Shown here piece after piece: positions 53,607-62,806 of a DNA stretch of 64,000 bases. A program made the translations under genes and the position numbers. The notes below the pieces were generated by a model. It was not told the origin of the DNA, did not search any database, and worked only from the letters and a program-made list of their open reading frames with translations. This stretch comes from Desulforapulum autotrophicum HRM2 (GTDB lineage Bacteria > Desulfobacterota > Desulfobacteria > Desulfobacterales > Desulfobacteraceae), in contig NC_012108.1 of NCBI RefSeq assembly GCF_000020365.1, positions 3,844,001-3,908,000 on the forward strand, in the 5' to 3' direction. The first letter of the stretch is position 1; every line of letters starts with the position of its first letter.

Positions 53607-56120
53607 ATGATGTCCCATGCGCGTATTAAAAATTTGGTTGAAATGTTTTCCTGCGAACTTGTTCTGGCTGATCCAGAAGACCCAAAGAGTTTGTCTGTTT
53701 TGTTGCCAATATTAAAAAATATTCACACACATTGTACGGGACTTTCATTAACATTGGAAGCCGGAGAAGTCATAAAAGCCAGGAATATGATTAACCGCAG
53801 CATACAGACTAAAGTCAAAAACAGTAGTAACCAGATAACTGCTTTGGGCGCTTTTATCTCTGATATTTCAAGATCGTTTCAAAATCCATATGAAGAGGAA
53901 CAACCTGGGATGCCGGAGAAGATCACACCTGAAAATCCAACTGCCGCCATACTTGATTCTTTTGAACAATTAGAAAAAAAACTGGGTGAGTTCAGCCAAA
54001 TGATCGGTCGTTTTTGTCCGGGAGAGATTTCTGATCTTGGCATCATGCTCAATAGTCTGGACGAAATCATTGACCTTTCAAAGGAAATTGAACCCCACAC
54101 ATTTCATCAAATTAGTATCGCCTGTAAAGGCTATGTAGAAAAAATGACCTTGGAAAATTTAGATAACACCGGCCCGATTGAAGAGGGTCTGGTACTCCTT
54201 AAATCAATATTAAATCATTTAAAAAGGGGAGAACCCTTTACCTTTGATTATTCTGATATTTTAGACTTATTAGAAGATAATTCTACAGGAGAACAAAAAA
54301 CCAAAGGGATAGAACTTGAAGAGGCACCTGCAATTAAAATTCAGCCAGGTCCAGAAAAGATATCAGATGATGATATGGAAATCCTGATGGATTTTGTATC
54401 TGAAGCCCTGGAAAATCTGGATACCATTGAGGTAAATTTAATTGATCTGGAGCAGGACCCTTCCAATATGGAGATTATCAACGATATCTTTCGCCCCTTT
54501 CATACAATTAAAGGGGTGTCTGGATTTTTATCCCTGACCAAAATAAACAAACTTGCCCATGCCACAGAAAATCTTTTAGACAGTGCCCGCAGCGGAGAAT
54601 TTTTAATTAATGCCAGGGCCACGGATGTCATCCTTGAATCAGTTGACACGTTAAAAACCCTCATTGCCAGGATCAACCAGGGAACAGACAAAGGATTCAT
54701 GCAGCCGGATGATGATATTGATGTGAATGACTTAAGGGATAAACTTCAAACCCTTCAGGTTTCTTTAACAAAAGGAAACAAGGAACCTTTGGGATCAATC
54801 CTAGTCAAGAAAAGAATGGTTGATCAGAATGCCCTTGACCAGGCCCTTGATACCCAGAAAAATCAACCCGGGAAAAAAATTGGAGAAATACTGGTTGAAG
54901 GAAAAAAGGTTCAAGCCAATCAGGTCGCCTCAGCTTTGATCGAACAAAACCAGCCTAGAAAGAAAGTTGATGCACAGGTCAAGGTGAGCACTCAAAAGCT
55001 GGATGACCTGGTGGATTATGCAGGAGAGCTTGTTATTGCCCAGTCCATGTTGAAACAAAAGACCATAAATGATCCATCACTCAGCCAAAATGTGTCTCAA
55101 TTGGGACAAATCGTCACCAATATGCAGAATATTGCCATGTCCATGCGAATGATCCCCATAAAAGCCACTTTTATGAAAATGATACGACTTGTCAGGGATT
55201 TAGCAAAAAAATCCGGCAAAGAAGTCAATTTGAACATGGCGGGAGAAGATACTGAGATAGACAGAAATGTGGTCGATGCCCTTTATGAACCCATGGTGCA
55301 TATGATCAGAAATTCCTGTGATCATGGGATTGAATCTGCATCAGACCGCCTTGAAAAAGGAAAGCCGTCCCAGGGTGAAATTATTCTTCGCGCCTATCAT
55401 AGGGGGGGGCATATCCTTATAGAAATTGAAGATGACGGCAAGGGGCTTGATAAAAAAACAATCCTTGAAAAGGCAAAGGAGACCGGTCTTATCACCGGCA
55501 ATGAACAACTGACTGATGCGCAGGTGTATGATTTAATTCTTCAACCTGGGTTTTCCACGGCAAAAACGATTACGGATGTGTCAGGCAGGGGTGTCGGCAT
55601 GGATGTGGTCAAGTCCGGCATAGAAAAATTCAGAGGGCAATTGAACATTGCCTCGGAAAAAGGCAGGGGCACAAAATTTACAATTAGCCTGCCTTTGACC
55701 CTTGCGATTATTGACGGGATGCTGGTCCGGGTTGATGAAGAGAAATATGTGATTCCAACAATCGCCATTCAAAAAGCGTTTAAGCCTGGAAAAGAGGATT
55801 ATTTTACGATTAAGGGTAAAGGCGAGATGGTCAAAGACCGTGGCAGTCTGATTCCCATGATTCGTTTAAATGAAATTTATGATAGCAGTAAGCACAAGAA
55901 ATCGGTTCAAGACGGCCTTGTGGTTGTTGTGGAATCAAAAGATGAAAAAAGAGCACTGTTCATCGATGAACTGCTAGGTAAGGATGAATATGTCATTAAA
56001 AGCCTGGGCAGCAATCTTGAAGAAGTAAATGGGATATCTGGCGGTGCGATCCTTGCGGATGGAAGAGTGGGGTTGATTCTGGATATCCATGGCATTTTTT
56101 CTATTGTTTCAAAAGGATAA
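53607..56120 (+). CDS. cheA: CheA histidine kinase with an MshEN-like insert
   Basis: I take the ATG at 53607 with AGGGTG upstream. Of 837 residues, the first ~240 are a helical region of unknown type; the phosphotransfer domain follows (FRPFHTIKGVSGFLSLTKINKLAHATENLLD, His near 300). Residues ~395-450 hold two repeats EPLGSILVKKRMVDQNALDQAL and KKIGEILVEGKKVQANQVASAL, like the N-terminal motif of type II secretion/MshE ATPases. Then come the dimerisation part, the ATPase (HMIRNSCDHGIE, EIEDDGKGLD, GRGVGMDVVKSGI, RGTKFTISLPLTLAIIDG) and the CheW-like regulatory domain. It autophosphorylates and feeds CheY and CheB. Confidence 0.95.
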   Translation: MMSHARIKNLVEMFSCELVLADPEDPKSLSVLLPILKNIHTHCTGLSLTLEAGEVIKARNMINRSIQTKVKNSSNQITALGAFISDISRSFQNPYEEEQPGMPEKITPENPTAAILDSFEQLEKKLGEFSQMIGRFCPGEISDLGIMLNSLDEIIDLSKEIEPHTFHQISIACKGYVEKMTLENLDNTGPIEEGLVLLKSILNHLKRGEPFTFDYSDILDLLEDNSTGEQKTKGIELEEAPAIKIQPGPEKISDDDMEILMDFVSEALENLDTIEVNLIDLEQDPSNMEIINDIFRPFHTIKGVSGFLSLTKINKLAHATENLLDSARSGEFLINARATDVILESVDTLKTLIARINQGTDKGFMQPDDDIDVNDLRDKLQTLQVSLTKGNKEPLGSILVKKRMVDQNALDQALDTQKNQPGKKIGEILVEGKKVQANQVASALIEQNQPRKKVDAQVKVSTQKLDDLVDYAGELVIAQSMLKQKTINDPSLSQNVSQLGQIVTNMQNIAMSMRMIPIKATFMKMIRLVRDLAKKSGKEVNLNMAGEDTEIDRNVVDALYEPMVHMIRNSCDHGIESASDRLEKGKPSQGEIILRAYHRGGHILIEIEDDGKGLDKKTILEKAKETGLITGNEQLTDAQVYDLILQPGFSTAKTITDVSGRGVGMDVVKSGIEKFRGQLNIASEKGRGTKFTISLPLTLAIIDGMLVRVDEEKYVIPTIAIQKAFKPGKEDYFTIKGKGEMVKDRGSLIPMIRLNEIYDSSKHKKSVQDGLVVVVESKDEKRALFIDELLGKDEYVIKSLGSNLEEVNGISGGAILADGRVGLILDIHGIFSIVSKG

Positions 56121-56181
56121 GCACCCGAAAATAACACCCTCGAAATTGTGAACACACAAGAATAATTTGACAGGAGAGAAA

Positions 56182-56577
56182 ATGACCCTTGTATTTGTAT
56201 GGAAAGAAAAATATGCGGTGGGAGAGCCGACGCTTGATAAACAGCATCGGTATTTATTTGATCTGGGTAATGAAATACAAACCGCCGATAAAAATCAGGC
56301 AAAAACCTATGTGATGAAATTATATAAATATGCCACCGATCATTTTAAAACCGAAGAAACTCATATGAAGCAGATTCAATATCCGGATGTGAAAAACCAT
56401 AGAAAACTGCATGATCAATTCATTACAGATTTAAACACTCTCTCTGAAAATTTTTCAATCGAATCTTTTGATGAATTTAAAAAATTCCTATACCTCTGGC
56501 TGATCAATCATATTCTCAATGAAGACAATAAATATTTTATTTTTGCCAATCGTCATAGGGAAAAAGCAAACCTTTGA
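56182..56577 (+). CDS. Bacteriohemerythrin
   Basis: ATG 56182 with AGGAGAGAAA upstream gives 131 residues. The diiron ligands of hemerythrin can be followed: His in DKQHRYLF, His and Glu in HFKTEETHM, His pair in HRKLHDQF, and His/Asp in NHILNEDNKYF. An early VFVWKEKYAVGEPTLDKQH block is typical. It binds oxygen (or NO) and, placed between cheA and cheD, may supply an oxygen signal to the chemosensory pathway or protect it. Confidence 0.93.
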   Translation: MTLVFVWKEKYAVGEPTLDKQHRYLFDLGNEIQTADKNQAKTYVMKLYKYATDHFKTEETHMKQIQYPDVKNHRKLHDQFITDLNTLSENFSIESFDEFKKFLYLWLINHILNEDNKYFIFANRHREKANL

Positions 56578-56604
56578 GATTGAGAGAATAGAAAGGGATA
56601 CAAC

Positions 56605-57084
56605 ATGAAACAGATCGTTGGCGTTGCAGACATGAAGGTGAGCAATAACCCGGATGAATCGATTATCACGTATTCCCTTGGTTCCTGTATCGGGCTTGTC
56701 ATTTACGATCCTGCTGTTAGGGTTGGCGGAATCCTGCACTACATGCTCCCCGAGTCTTCCATTGACAAGACAAAGGCAACTGCAAGACCCTATATGTTCG
56801 CTGATTCAGGGATACCCCGGTTGTTTAAAACCGCTTATAGTTTGGGGGCAGCGAAACAACGAATGAGGGTTTATGTTGCAGGCGGCGCAGAGATTCTGGA
56901 TCAAGCAGGTTTTTTCAACATCGGCAAAAGAAATTACATGGCCCTTAAAAAAATGTTTTTTAAGAACAATGTGATGATCAACAAGCAGGATGTCGGCGGA
57001 AATACCAATCGAACCGTCAGGCTTGAAATAGGGACAGGAGACATTTATGTAAAAACGTCCGGAGCCAAAGAGGTGAGAATATGA
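56605..57084 (+). CDS. cheD: CheD chemoreceptor deamidase, catalytic residues present
   Basis: The 159 residues have the catalytic Cys in YSLGSCIGLVIYD, the His in GGILHYMLPES, and later VYVAGGAEILD and QDVGGNTNRTVRL. CheD deamidates receptor glutamines and often pairs with CheC-type phosphatases; a CheX/CheC-like gene lies downstream. Its stop overlaps the next gene by 4 bp. A second CheD, without the Cys, is encoded at 60702. Confidence 0.95.
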   Translation: MKQIVGVADMKVSNNPDESIITYSLGSCIGLVIYDPAVRVGGILHYMLPESSIDKTKATARPYMFADSGIPRLFKTAYSLGAAKQRMRVYVAGGAEILDQAGFFNIGKRNYMALKKMFFKNNVMINKQDVGGNTNRTVRLEIGTGDIYVKTSGAKEVRI

Positions 57085-57929
57085 TATCTCTTCAAACGAT
57101 TATGAAACAAATCAAAGATCTGAAACCTATTCCAGCTGTGGCAAATCAACTGTTGGCTGTGGTGGATAACCCGGACAGCTCCATCGAGGATATTGCCAAT
57201 GTGATCCAATATGATCTTGTAATCACTGCAAGCATTTTAAAAACGTGCAATTCTGCCTATTTTGGTCTTAAAAATCCGGTTGAATCCATTAAAGATGCCG
57301 TCAATCTGCTGGGTACAGATCAGGTGATTGAACTTGCAGTCATAAAATCAGGTGTCAAAGCACTTTCAGGCAGTCAGGAGGGCTATGGTTTAACCCAAGG
57401 AGAGATGTGGAAGTATTCCGTGTCTTCAGCGGTGGCCGCCAAACAGGTTGCCGTGAAATTATCTTTAAAAAATAAAAACACCCTGTTTACCGCCGCTCTG
57501 ATCAAAGATATTGGGAAAATTATTTTGGAAAAACATGTATCAAATGCGTCCCAGGAAATTACGCATTTGGTTGAAACTCAAAACGTCAGCTTCCTGGAAG
57601 CAGAGAAAGAGATTCTGGGCATCGATCATGCCGAGCTGGGTGCGATGATTGCAAAAACATGGAAGCTAAGCCCCCGGATAGTCAACATCATTCGTCACCA
57701 TCACCTGGCCGACGAAGGCAAAATTTACGACAAGGAAATTGCAGCGGTTTATCTCGCTGACTGCATCTGCATGATGATGGGAAACGGTGTGGGATCTGAT
57801 GGCCTTGCATACCGGTTCAAACATCAGGTGATGAAAGTTCTTAATCTGTCTGCAACGGATGTTTTAATCATTATTGCAGAATTTGGCATCAACATGCAGG
57901 AAGTTGAACTGCTCTTACATATGACCTAA
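57081..57929 (+). CDS. HDOD-domain protein
   Basis: The 282-residue protein is a single HDOD domain: LKPIPAVANQLLAVVDNPDSSIEDIANVIQYDLVITASILKTCNSAYFG, then NTLFTAALIKDIGKIILEK and ILGIDHAELGAMIAKTWKLSPRIVNIIRHHH. HDOD proteins resemble HD hydrolases without a full metal site and act as signalling adaptors or binding proteins. It is coupled to cheD by an ATGA overlap. The partner is unknown. Confidence 0.92.
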   Translation: MISLQTIMKQIKDLKPIPAVANQLLAVVDNPDSSIEDIANVIQYDLVITASILKTCNSAYFGLKNPVESIKDAVNLLGTDQVIELAVIKSGVKALSGSQEGYGLTQGEMWKYSVSSAVAAKQVAVKLSLKNKNTLFTAALIKDIGKIILEKHVSNASQEITHLVETQNVSFLEAEKEILGIDHAELGAMIAKTWKLSPRIVNIIRHHHLADEGKIYDKEIAAVYLADCICMMMGNGVGSDGLAYRFKHQVMKVLNLSATDVLIIIAEFGINMQEVELLLHMT

Positions 57930-57947
57930 CAGGAAAGGGGAAAAATA

Positions 57948-58373
57948 ATGTCATATTCAATATTGATCGTGGATGATTCTTTACCCATGCGATCAGTTAT
58001 AAAACGAACGCTGAGGGCCGCAGGTTATGGTACGTCGGAATTGCTTGAAGCGGCCAACGGGCAGGAAGCACTTGAACTGATGAAAAATAGCTGGGTCGAT
58101 ATTGTGATGACAGATTACAATATGCCCGTCATGGATGGACTTGAATTTATTAAAACCATAAAATCAAATGAATTATCAAAAGATATTCCGGTCGTTGTAA
58201 TTTCAACAGAGGGCAATGCATCTAAAATCAAAGAATTTATGGATTGCGGTGCTGCTGGGTATATCACCAAACCGTTTACTGCTGAAGTGATAAGAGATTT
58301 AATTGTCGATATTCTTGGAGAAGTAAGTTATGAAGAAGCGTTTGATGACAGCGATGAAAACTTCGATTTCTGA
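57948..58373 (+). CDS. cheY: CheY-type single-domain response regulator
   Basis: The 141 residues form a receiver domain: ILIVDDSLPMRSVIKRTL (acidic pair), phospho-Asp in DIVMTDYNMPVMDG, Thr/Ser in VVISTEGNASK and Lys in GYITKPFTAE. A short acidic tail (EEAFDDSDENFDF) is extra. The stop lies inside the start of the CheX/CheC-like gene (44-bp overlap). It is the probable output of CheA. Confidence 0.93.
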   Translation: MSYSILIVDDSLPMRSVIKRTLRAAGYGTSELLEAANGQEALELMKNSWVDIVMTDYNMPVMDGLEFIKTIKSNELSKDIPVVVISTEGNASKIKEFMDCGAAGYITKPFTAEVIRDLIVDILGEVSYEEAFDDSDENFDF

Positions 58374-58776
58374 AATCATGGAAACCATGTTTTTTATGCC
58401 GGTGGAATTTGGCCGGGAAGTAACCCTCACACAGTGTAAAATGGATAAAAAAAATAATCTGGCCTGCCGGCTGGCATTTACAGGGGATGCTTCCGGGAGT
58501 TTAATTCTTATGGCACCTGAAATTCTGATGGCAGAAATGGCTGGGAATTTCATGGGAGAACCCAGTGAAAACCTTTCAGAAGATCATATTTCAGGAACAT
58601 TAACAGAGATGCTGAACATGGTCTGCGGCAATGCCTTAAGTAAAACAGATTCTAAAGTTCCGTTTGAACTGGGTATCCCTAGGATGATGGATACATCGGA
58701 AATTTCCGAGAACCAAGTATTTACCATTATTGAAACCACCGAATCAAAAATGGCAATTGCCGTAATAATAGACTAA
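58330..58776 (+). CDS. CheX/CheC-like phosphatase family protein
   Basis: The 148 residues show the CheC/CheX fold marks: SISEIMETMFFMPVEF, GSLILMAPEILMAEMAGNFMG and ISGTLTEMLNMVCGNALSK, the latter being the E..N phosphatase-type helix. It probably dephosphorylates CheY-P. GGAGAAGTAAGTT precedes the ATG at 58330, although ATGs at 58345 and 58354 would shorten the overlap with cheY. Confidence 0.85.
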   Translation: MKKRLMTAMKTSISEIMETMFFMPVEFGREVTLTQCKMDKKNNLACRLAFTGDASGSLILMAPEILMAEMAGNFMGEPSENLSEDHISGTLTEMLNMVCGNALSKTDSKVPFELGIPRMMDTSEISENQVFTIIETTESKMAIAVIID

Positions 58777-58781
58777 GTTAG

Positions 58782-59846
<1,065 letters not shown>

Positions 59847-59870
59847 ATTATAATTGAACGGAAATTTTTT

Positions 59871-60653
59871 ATGGTAACCGAAACCGAACTTAGTCCTGGA
59901 CAACATAAAAAACTTTCCAGAATTGTTTATGAAGAATCAGGCGTGGTCCTTAATGAAAAAAAATACAGTCTTCTGGTTGCAAGGATAGCCAAAAGAATGC
60001 GGATAACTAAAATAACATCTGTTAATGATTATATTAATTTGATATCCAGTGATCCGGGTGAATTCAGTGAATTTATCGATGCAACCACCACCAATCACAC
60101 TTTTTTTTTCAGGGAAAATAAACACTGTGAATATTTAATCAAAATACTGGATAAAAAAAACACTTTAAAAATCTGGAGTGCAGCATCATCCAGCGGAGAA
60201 GAGGCTTTTTCCATAGCAATTCAACTGTTGGCCAATTCATTCTCATTCAGCATCTTTGCGTCTGATGTTTCTGATTCCATGTTGAATCTTGGCCGGCGGG
60301 CTGTTTACCCAAAGGCGCGGGTAAAAGATGTTCCCCTCTCCATGCTGCATGCCTATTTTCAAAAGGGCAAAGACAAAAAAAAAGGTTACGTCAAGGTAAA
60401 ACCGGCGGTTCAGCAATTGGTTACATTTGCAAAGTTCAACCTGCTATCCGATACCCCTGCTGATACATTTGATATCATTTTTTGCAGAAACGTCATGATT
60501 TATTTTGATACCCCGACACGTCAAAGGGTTGTGGACAATCTTTGTCAGGCATTAAAACCGGGCGGCTATTTTTTTGTAGGGTTAGCTGAAAGCCTCAACG
60601 GACTGGATCATTCCCTGACAACCATTTTACCGAGCGGTTATCAGAAAAAATGA
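59871..60653 (+). CDS. cheR: CheR receptor methyltransferase
   Basis: The 260 residues have the N-terminal helical domain (IVYEESGVVLNEKKYSLLVARIAKRM), TTTNHTFFFREN, a SAM-binding block IWSAASSSGEEAFSIAIQL (canonical is G-C-S-T-G-E-E; here the Gly and Cys are replaced), and FDIIFCRNVMIYFDTPTRQRV. It methylates receptor glutamates with S-adenosylmethionine. The atypical first SAM motif is within known variation. Confidence 0.94.
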   Translation: MVTETELSPGQHKKLSRIVYEESGVVLNEKKYSLLVARIAKRMRITKITSVNDYINLISSDPGEFSEFIDATTTNHTFFFRENKHCEYLIKILDKKNTLKIWSAASSSGEEAFSIAIQLLANSFSFSIFASDVSDSMLNLGRRAVYPKARVKDVPLSMLHAYFQKGKDKKKGYVKVKPAVQQLVTFAKFNLLSDTPADTFDIIFCRNVMIYFDTPTRQRVVDNLCQALKPGGYFFVGLAESLNGLDHSLTTILPSGYQKK

Positions 60654-60701
60654 GCCGCCAACGGATAAATCTCCGTTCATCAACGGACCAACGAGGAGTG
60701 T

Positions 60702-61214
60702 ATGGGTCAAAATAATCATTCCGGTAAAAAGGCTTTGACCTCCCATTATTTTTTGGAACCCGGATATATTTTCGTGCCGGACCATTCTGTCAGCATATCC
60801 ACGGTCATAGGTTCGGGCGTTTCAATTTGTATTTTTGACAGGAAGAAAAGGATCGGTGGAATGAACCATTTTATTTTTCCTTATATTGCCACAAAGGGGA
60901 AAACCACTCCTTTGTACGGCAATATTGCGACCATTGTCTTGCTGAAAATGATGCTGACCCAGGAATCATCACCCAAATTTCTGGAAGCACAAATATATGG
61001 TGGTGCATATCACCCTGAAAAAAACAATATCGAGATCGGCAGGGAAAATATTGAAATTGCCAGAAAAATTCTTATGAGAAACCAGATACCGATCACTTCC
61101 CAGGATGTTGGGGGGGAAAAAGGCAGAAAAGTGATTTTCAATACAAAAACCAATGAGGTCGCAATTTTAAAAGTTGACAGACTCCGGGACATGGACTGGT
61201 ACCCCTACCAATGA
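60702..61214 (+). CDS. CheD paralogue lacking the catalytic cysteine
   Basis: The 170-residue protein aligns with CheD throughout: SHYFLEPGYIFV, IGSGVSICIFDRKKRIGGMNHFIFP, EAQIYGGAYHPEKNNIEIG and ITSQDVGGEKGRKVIFN. At the position of the nucleophile (L-G-S-C in active CheD) it has Gly (I-G-S-G), while the His of MNHF is kept. So deamidation is unlikely. It may bind receptors or the CheC/CheX partner without catalysis. It follows cheR by 48 bp. Confidence 0.88.
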   Translation: MGQNNHSGKKALTSHYFLEPGYIFVPDHSVSISTVIGSGVSICIFDRKKRIGGMNHFIFPYIATKGKTTPLYGNIATIVLLKMMLTQESSPKFLEAQIYGGAYHPEKNNIEIGRENIEIARKILMRNQIPITSQDVGGEKGRKVIFNTKTNEVAILKVDRLRDMDWYPYQ

Positions 61215-61280
61215 GGTGTTATTGGGAGCGGTACTAATTTAACAATCACGATATTTCATAATAAATACAGGGGTGTTGTA

Positions 61281-62645
61281 ATGGTGGTAGATCCAAATAT
61301 TAAAATTCTTGTTGTAGACGACTCTGGAACAATGCGCGTTATGTTCAAGCAGATTTTAAAACAGGCGGGGTTTGAAAATATTATAATGGCTGTCAATGGT
61401 GATGATGGCATCAAAAAAGTAAAAGAAGAGAATCCTGACCTTGTGATAAGCGATTGGAATATGCCTAAAAAAGATGGCCTTGAATTTTTGCAATGGTTAA
61501 GAAGCCAGGAAACTTACAAAAAAATTCCTTTTATCATGGCAACAGCCCAGGCAGATAAAGGTCAGCAGATAATCATTATGGAAGCAGGCGGAAATGGTCA
61601 TGTGCCAAAACCCTTTGATGCGGAACAGATAAAGACAGAAATATTAAAAGCGTTTTCCCCTGAAACAAAAAAAATTGCCAAAACAAGAAATAGAAAGGTG
61701 ATTAATAACAAGGTTGAGTTAACAGTCTCTCACATACAGATCACAGACCATCTGGTTTTAGGTGCGCTTAAACACAGAATTGAAAATGGGGAAGTAACGC
61801 CAAGATATTTTGACCTTAAGACGGATAAGAAGGCGGGATGGAATCCCATCCAGGAGGGGCTGGAGAACGGTCAGATCGACTGCGCATTTGTACTGGCTCC
61901 CATTGCCATGGATCTGTTTGCCTATGACACACCCATAAAAATGGTTCTCCTCGCCCATAAAAACGGGAGTACCTTTGTGCGAAGCAGACACTATGATCCG
62001 AGGTTTGATTCTTTGCAGAGTTTTTATAAGTATAAGGTTGTCGATATTCCCCATAAAATGTCTGTGCATCATATGCTGGCCCACCAGTTTTTAAAGGAAC
62101 TCGGTTTAAAACCCGGGGTTCCAGGAAAAGAGGCGATCAATGTAAGATTTGAAGTTGTCCCCCCCATAAAAATGCCGGGAATCATGGAGGCGAATGAAGA
62201 TGTCGCAGGATTTATGGTGGCAGAACCCATCGCCACCAAAGCCATGGTTTCCAAGATAGGAAATCTTGAATTTATTTCCTCTTCAAGATGGAAAGATCAT
62301 CCCTGCTGCATTGTTGCCATGCAGAATGATTTTATTGATAAGTTCCCTGATGCTGCTCAGGAATTTGTATCCCTTCTGATGGAGACCGGAAAATATATTG
62401 AATATGATAAAATACGGGCTTCAAACATTGGCGTTCGTTTTCTTGATCCCGATGGAACGATTGGTTTGAAACCAGAAGTTCTCCAGAGGGTTTTTTCTCA
62501 GCCAATGGCTATAAAGATGGACGATCTTTACCCGGTTGTTGAGGACTTTGATATCATTCAAAAATATATGCATGATGTCATGGGCATTGGCAGGATAATT
62601 GACCTTGAGCAGTTTATTTATGCCGGTTTTGCAGGAAAGCCATAA
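61281..62645 (+). CDS. Receiver domain fused to an NMT1/NrtA-like substrate-binding domain
   Basis: Residues 1-125 are a CheY-like receiver (ILVVDDSGTMRVMFKQIL, phospho-Asp in DLVISDWNMPKKDG, HVPKPFDAEQ). Residues ~145-454 resemble the periplasmic binding proteins of nitrate/sulfonate/taurine ABC systems (ITDHLVLGALKHRIENG, LENGQIDCAFVLAPIAMDL, SVHHMLAHQFLKELGL, DVAGFMVAEPIATKA, SRWKDHPCCIVAMQNDFI). There is no signal peptide, so the binding domain stays in the cytoplasm. It may sense an anion or metabolite inside the cell and modulate the pathway. Clearly in the che operon, 66 bp after the CheD paralogue. Confidence 0.9.
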   Translation: MVVDPNIKILVVDDSGTMRVMFKQILKQAGFENIIMAVNGDDGIKKVKEENPDLVISDWNMPKKDGLEFLQWLRSQETYKKIPFIMATAQADKGQQIIIMEAGGNGHVPKPFDAEQIKTEILKAFSPETKKIAKTRNRKVINNKVELTVSHIQITDHLVLGALKHRIENGEVTPRYFDLKTDKKAGWNPIQEGLENGQIDCAFVLAPIAMDLFAYDTPIKMVLLAHKNGSTFVRSRHYDPRFDSLQSFYKYKVVDIPHKMSVHHMLAHQFLKELGLKPGVPGKEAINVRFEVVPPIKMPGIMEANEDVAGFMVAEPIATKAMVSKIGNLEFISSSRWKDHPCCIVAMQNDFIDKFPDAAQEFVSLLMETGKYIEYDKIRASNIGVRFLDPDGTIGLKPEVLQRVFSQPMAIKMDDLYPVVEDFDIIQKYMHDVMGIGRIIDLEQFIYAGFAGKP

Positions 62646-62806
62646 CTCCATTGGAATTGAACATGCCAAGAAATTTCTCTATAATCCCCTCATTTAAAGG
62701 GATTTTTGATTTTAAAGGCAGCTAAAGAAGGGAAATCGATCTTGACATGGGATCCATTTAAGGTTTTATTAGACTTAGGAATCGATCAAAAATAGAATAG
62801 TTTCAT

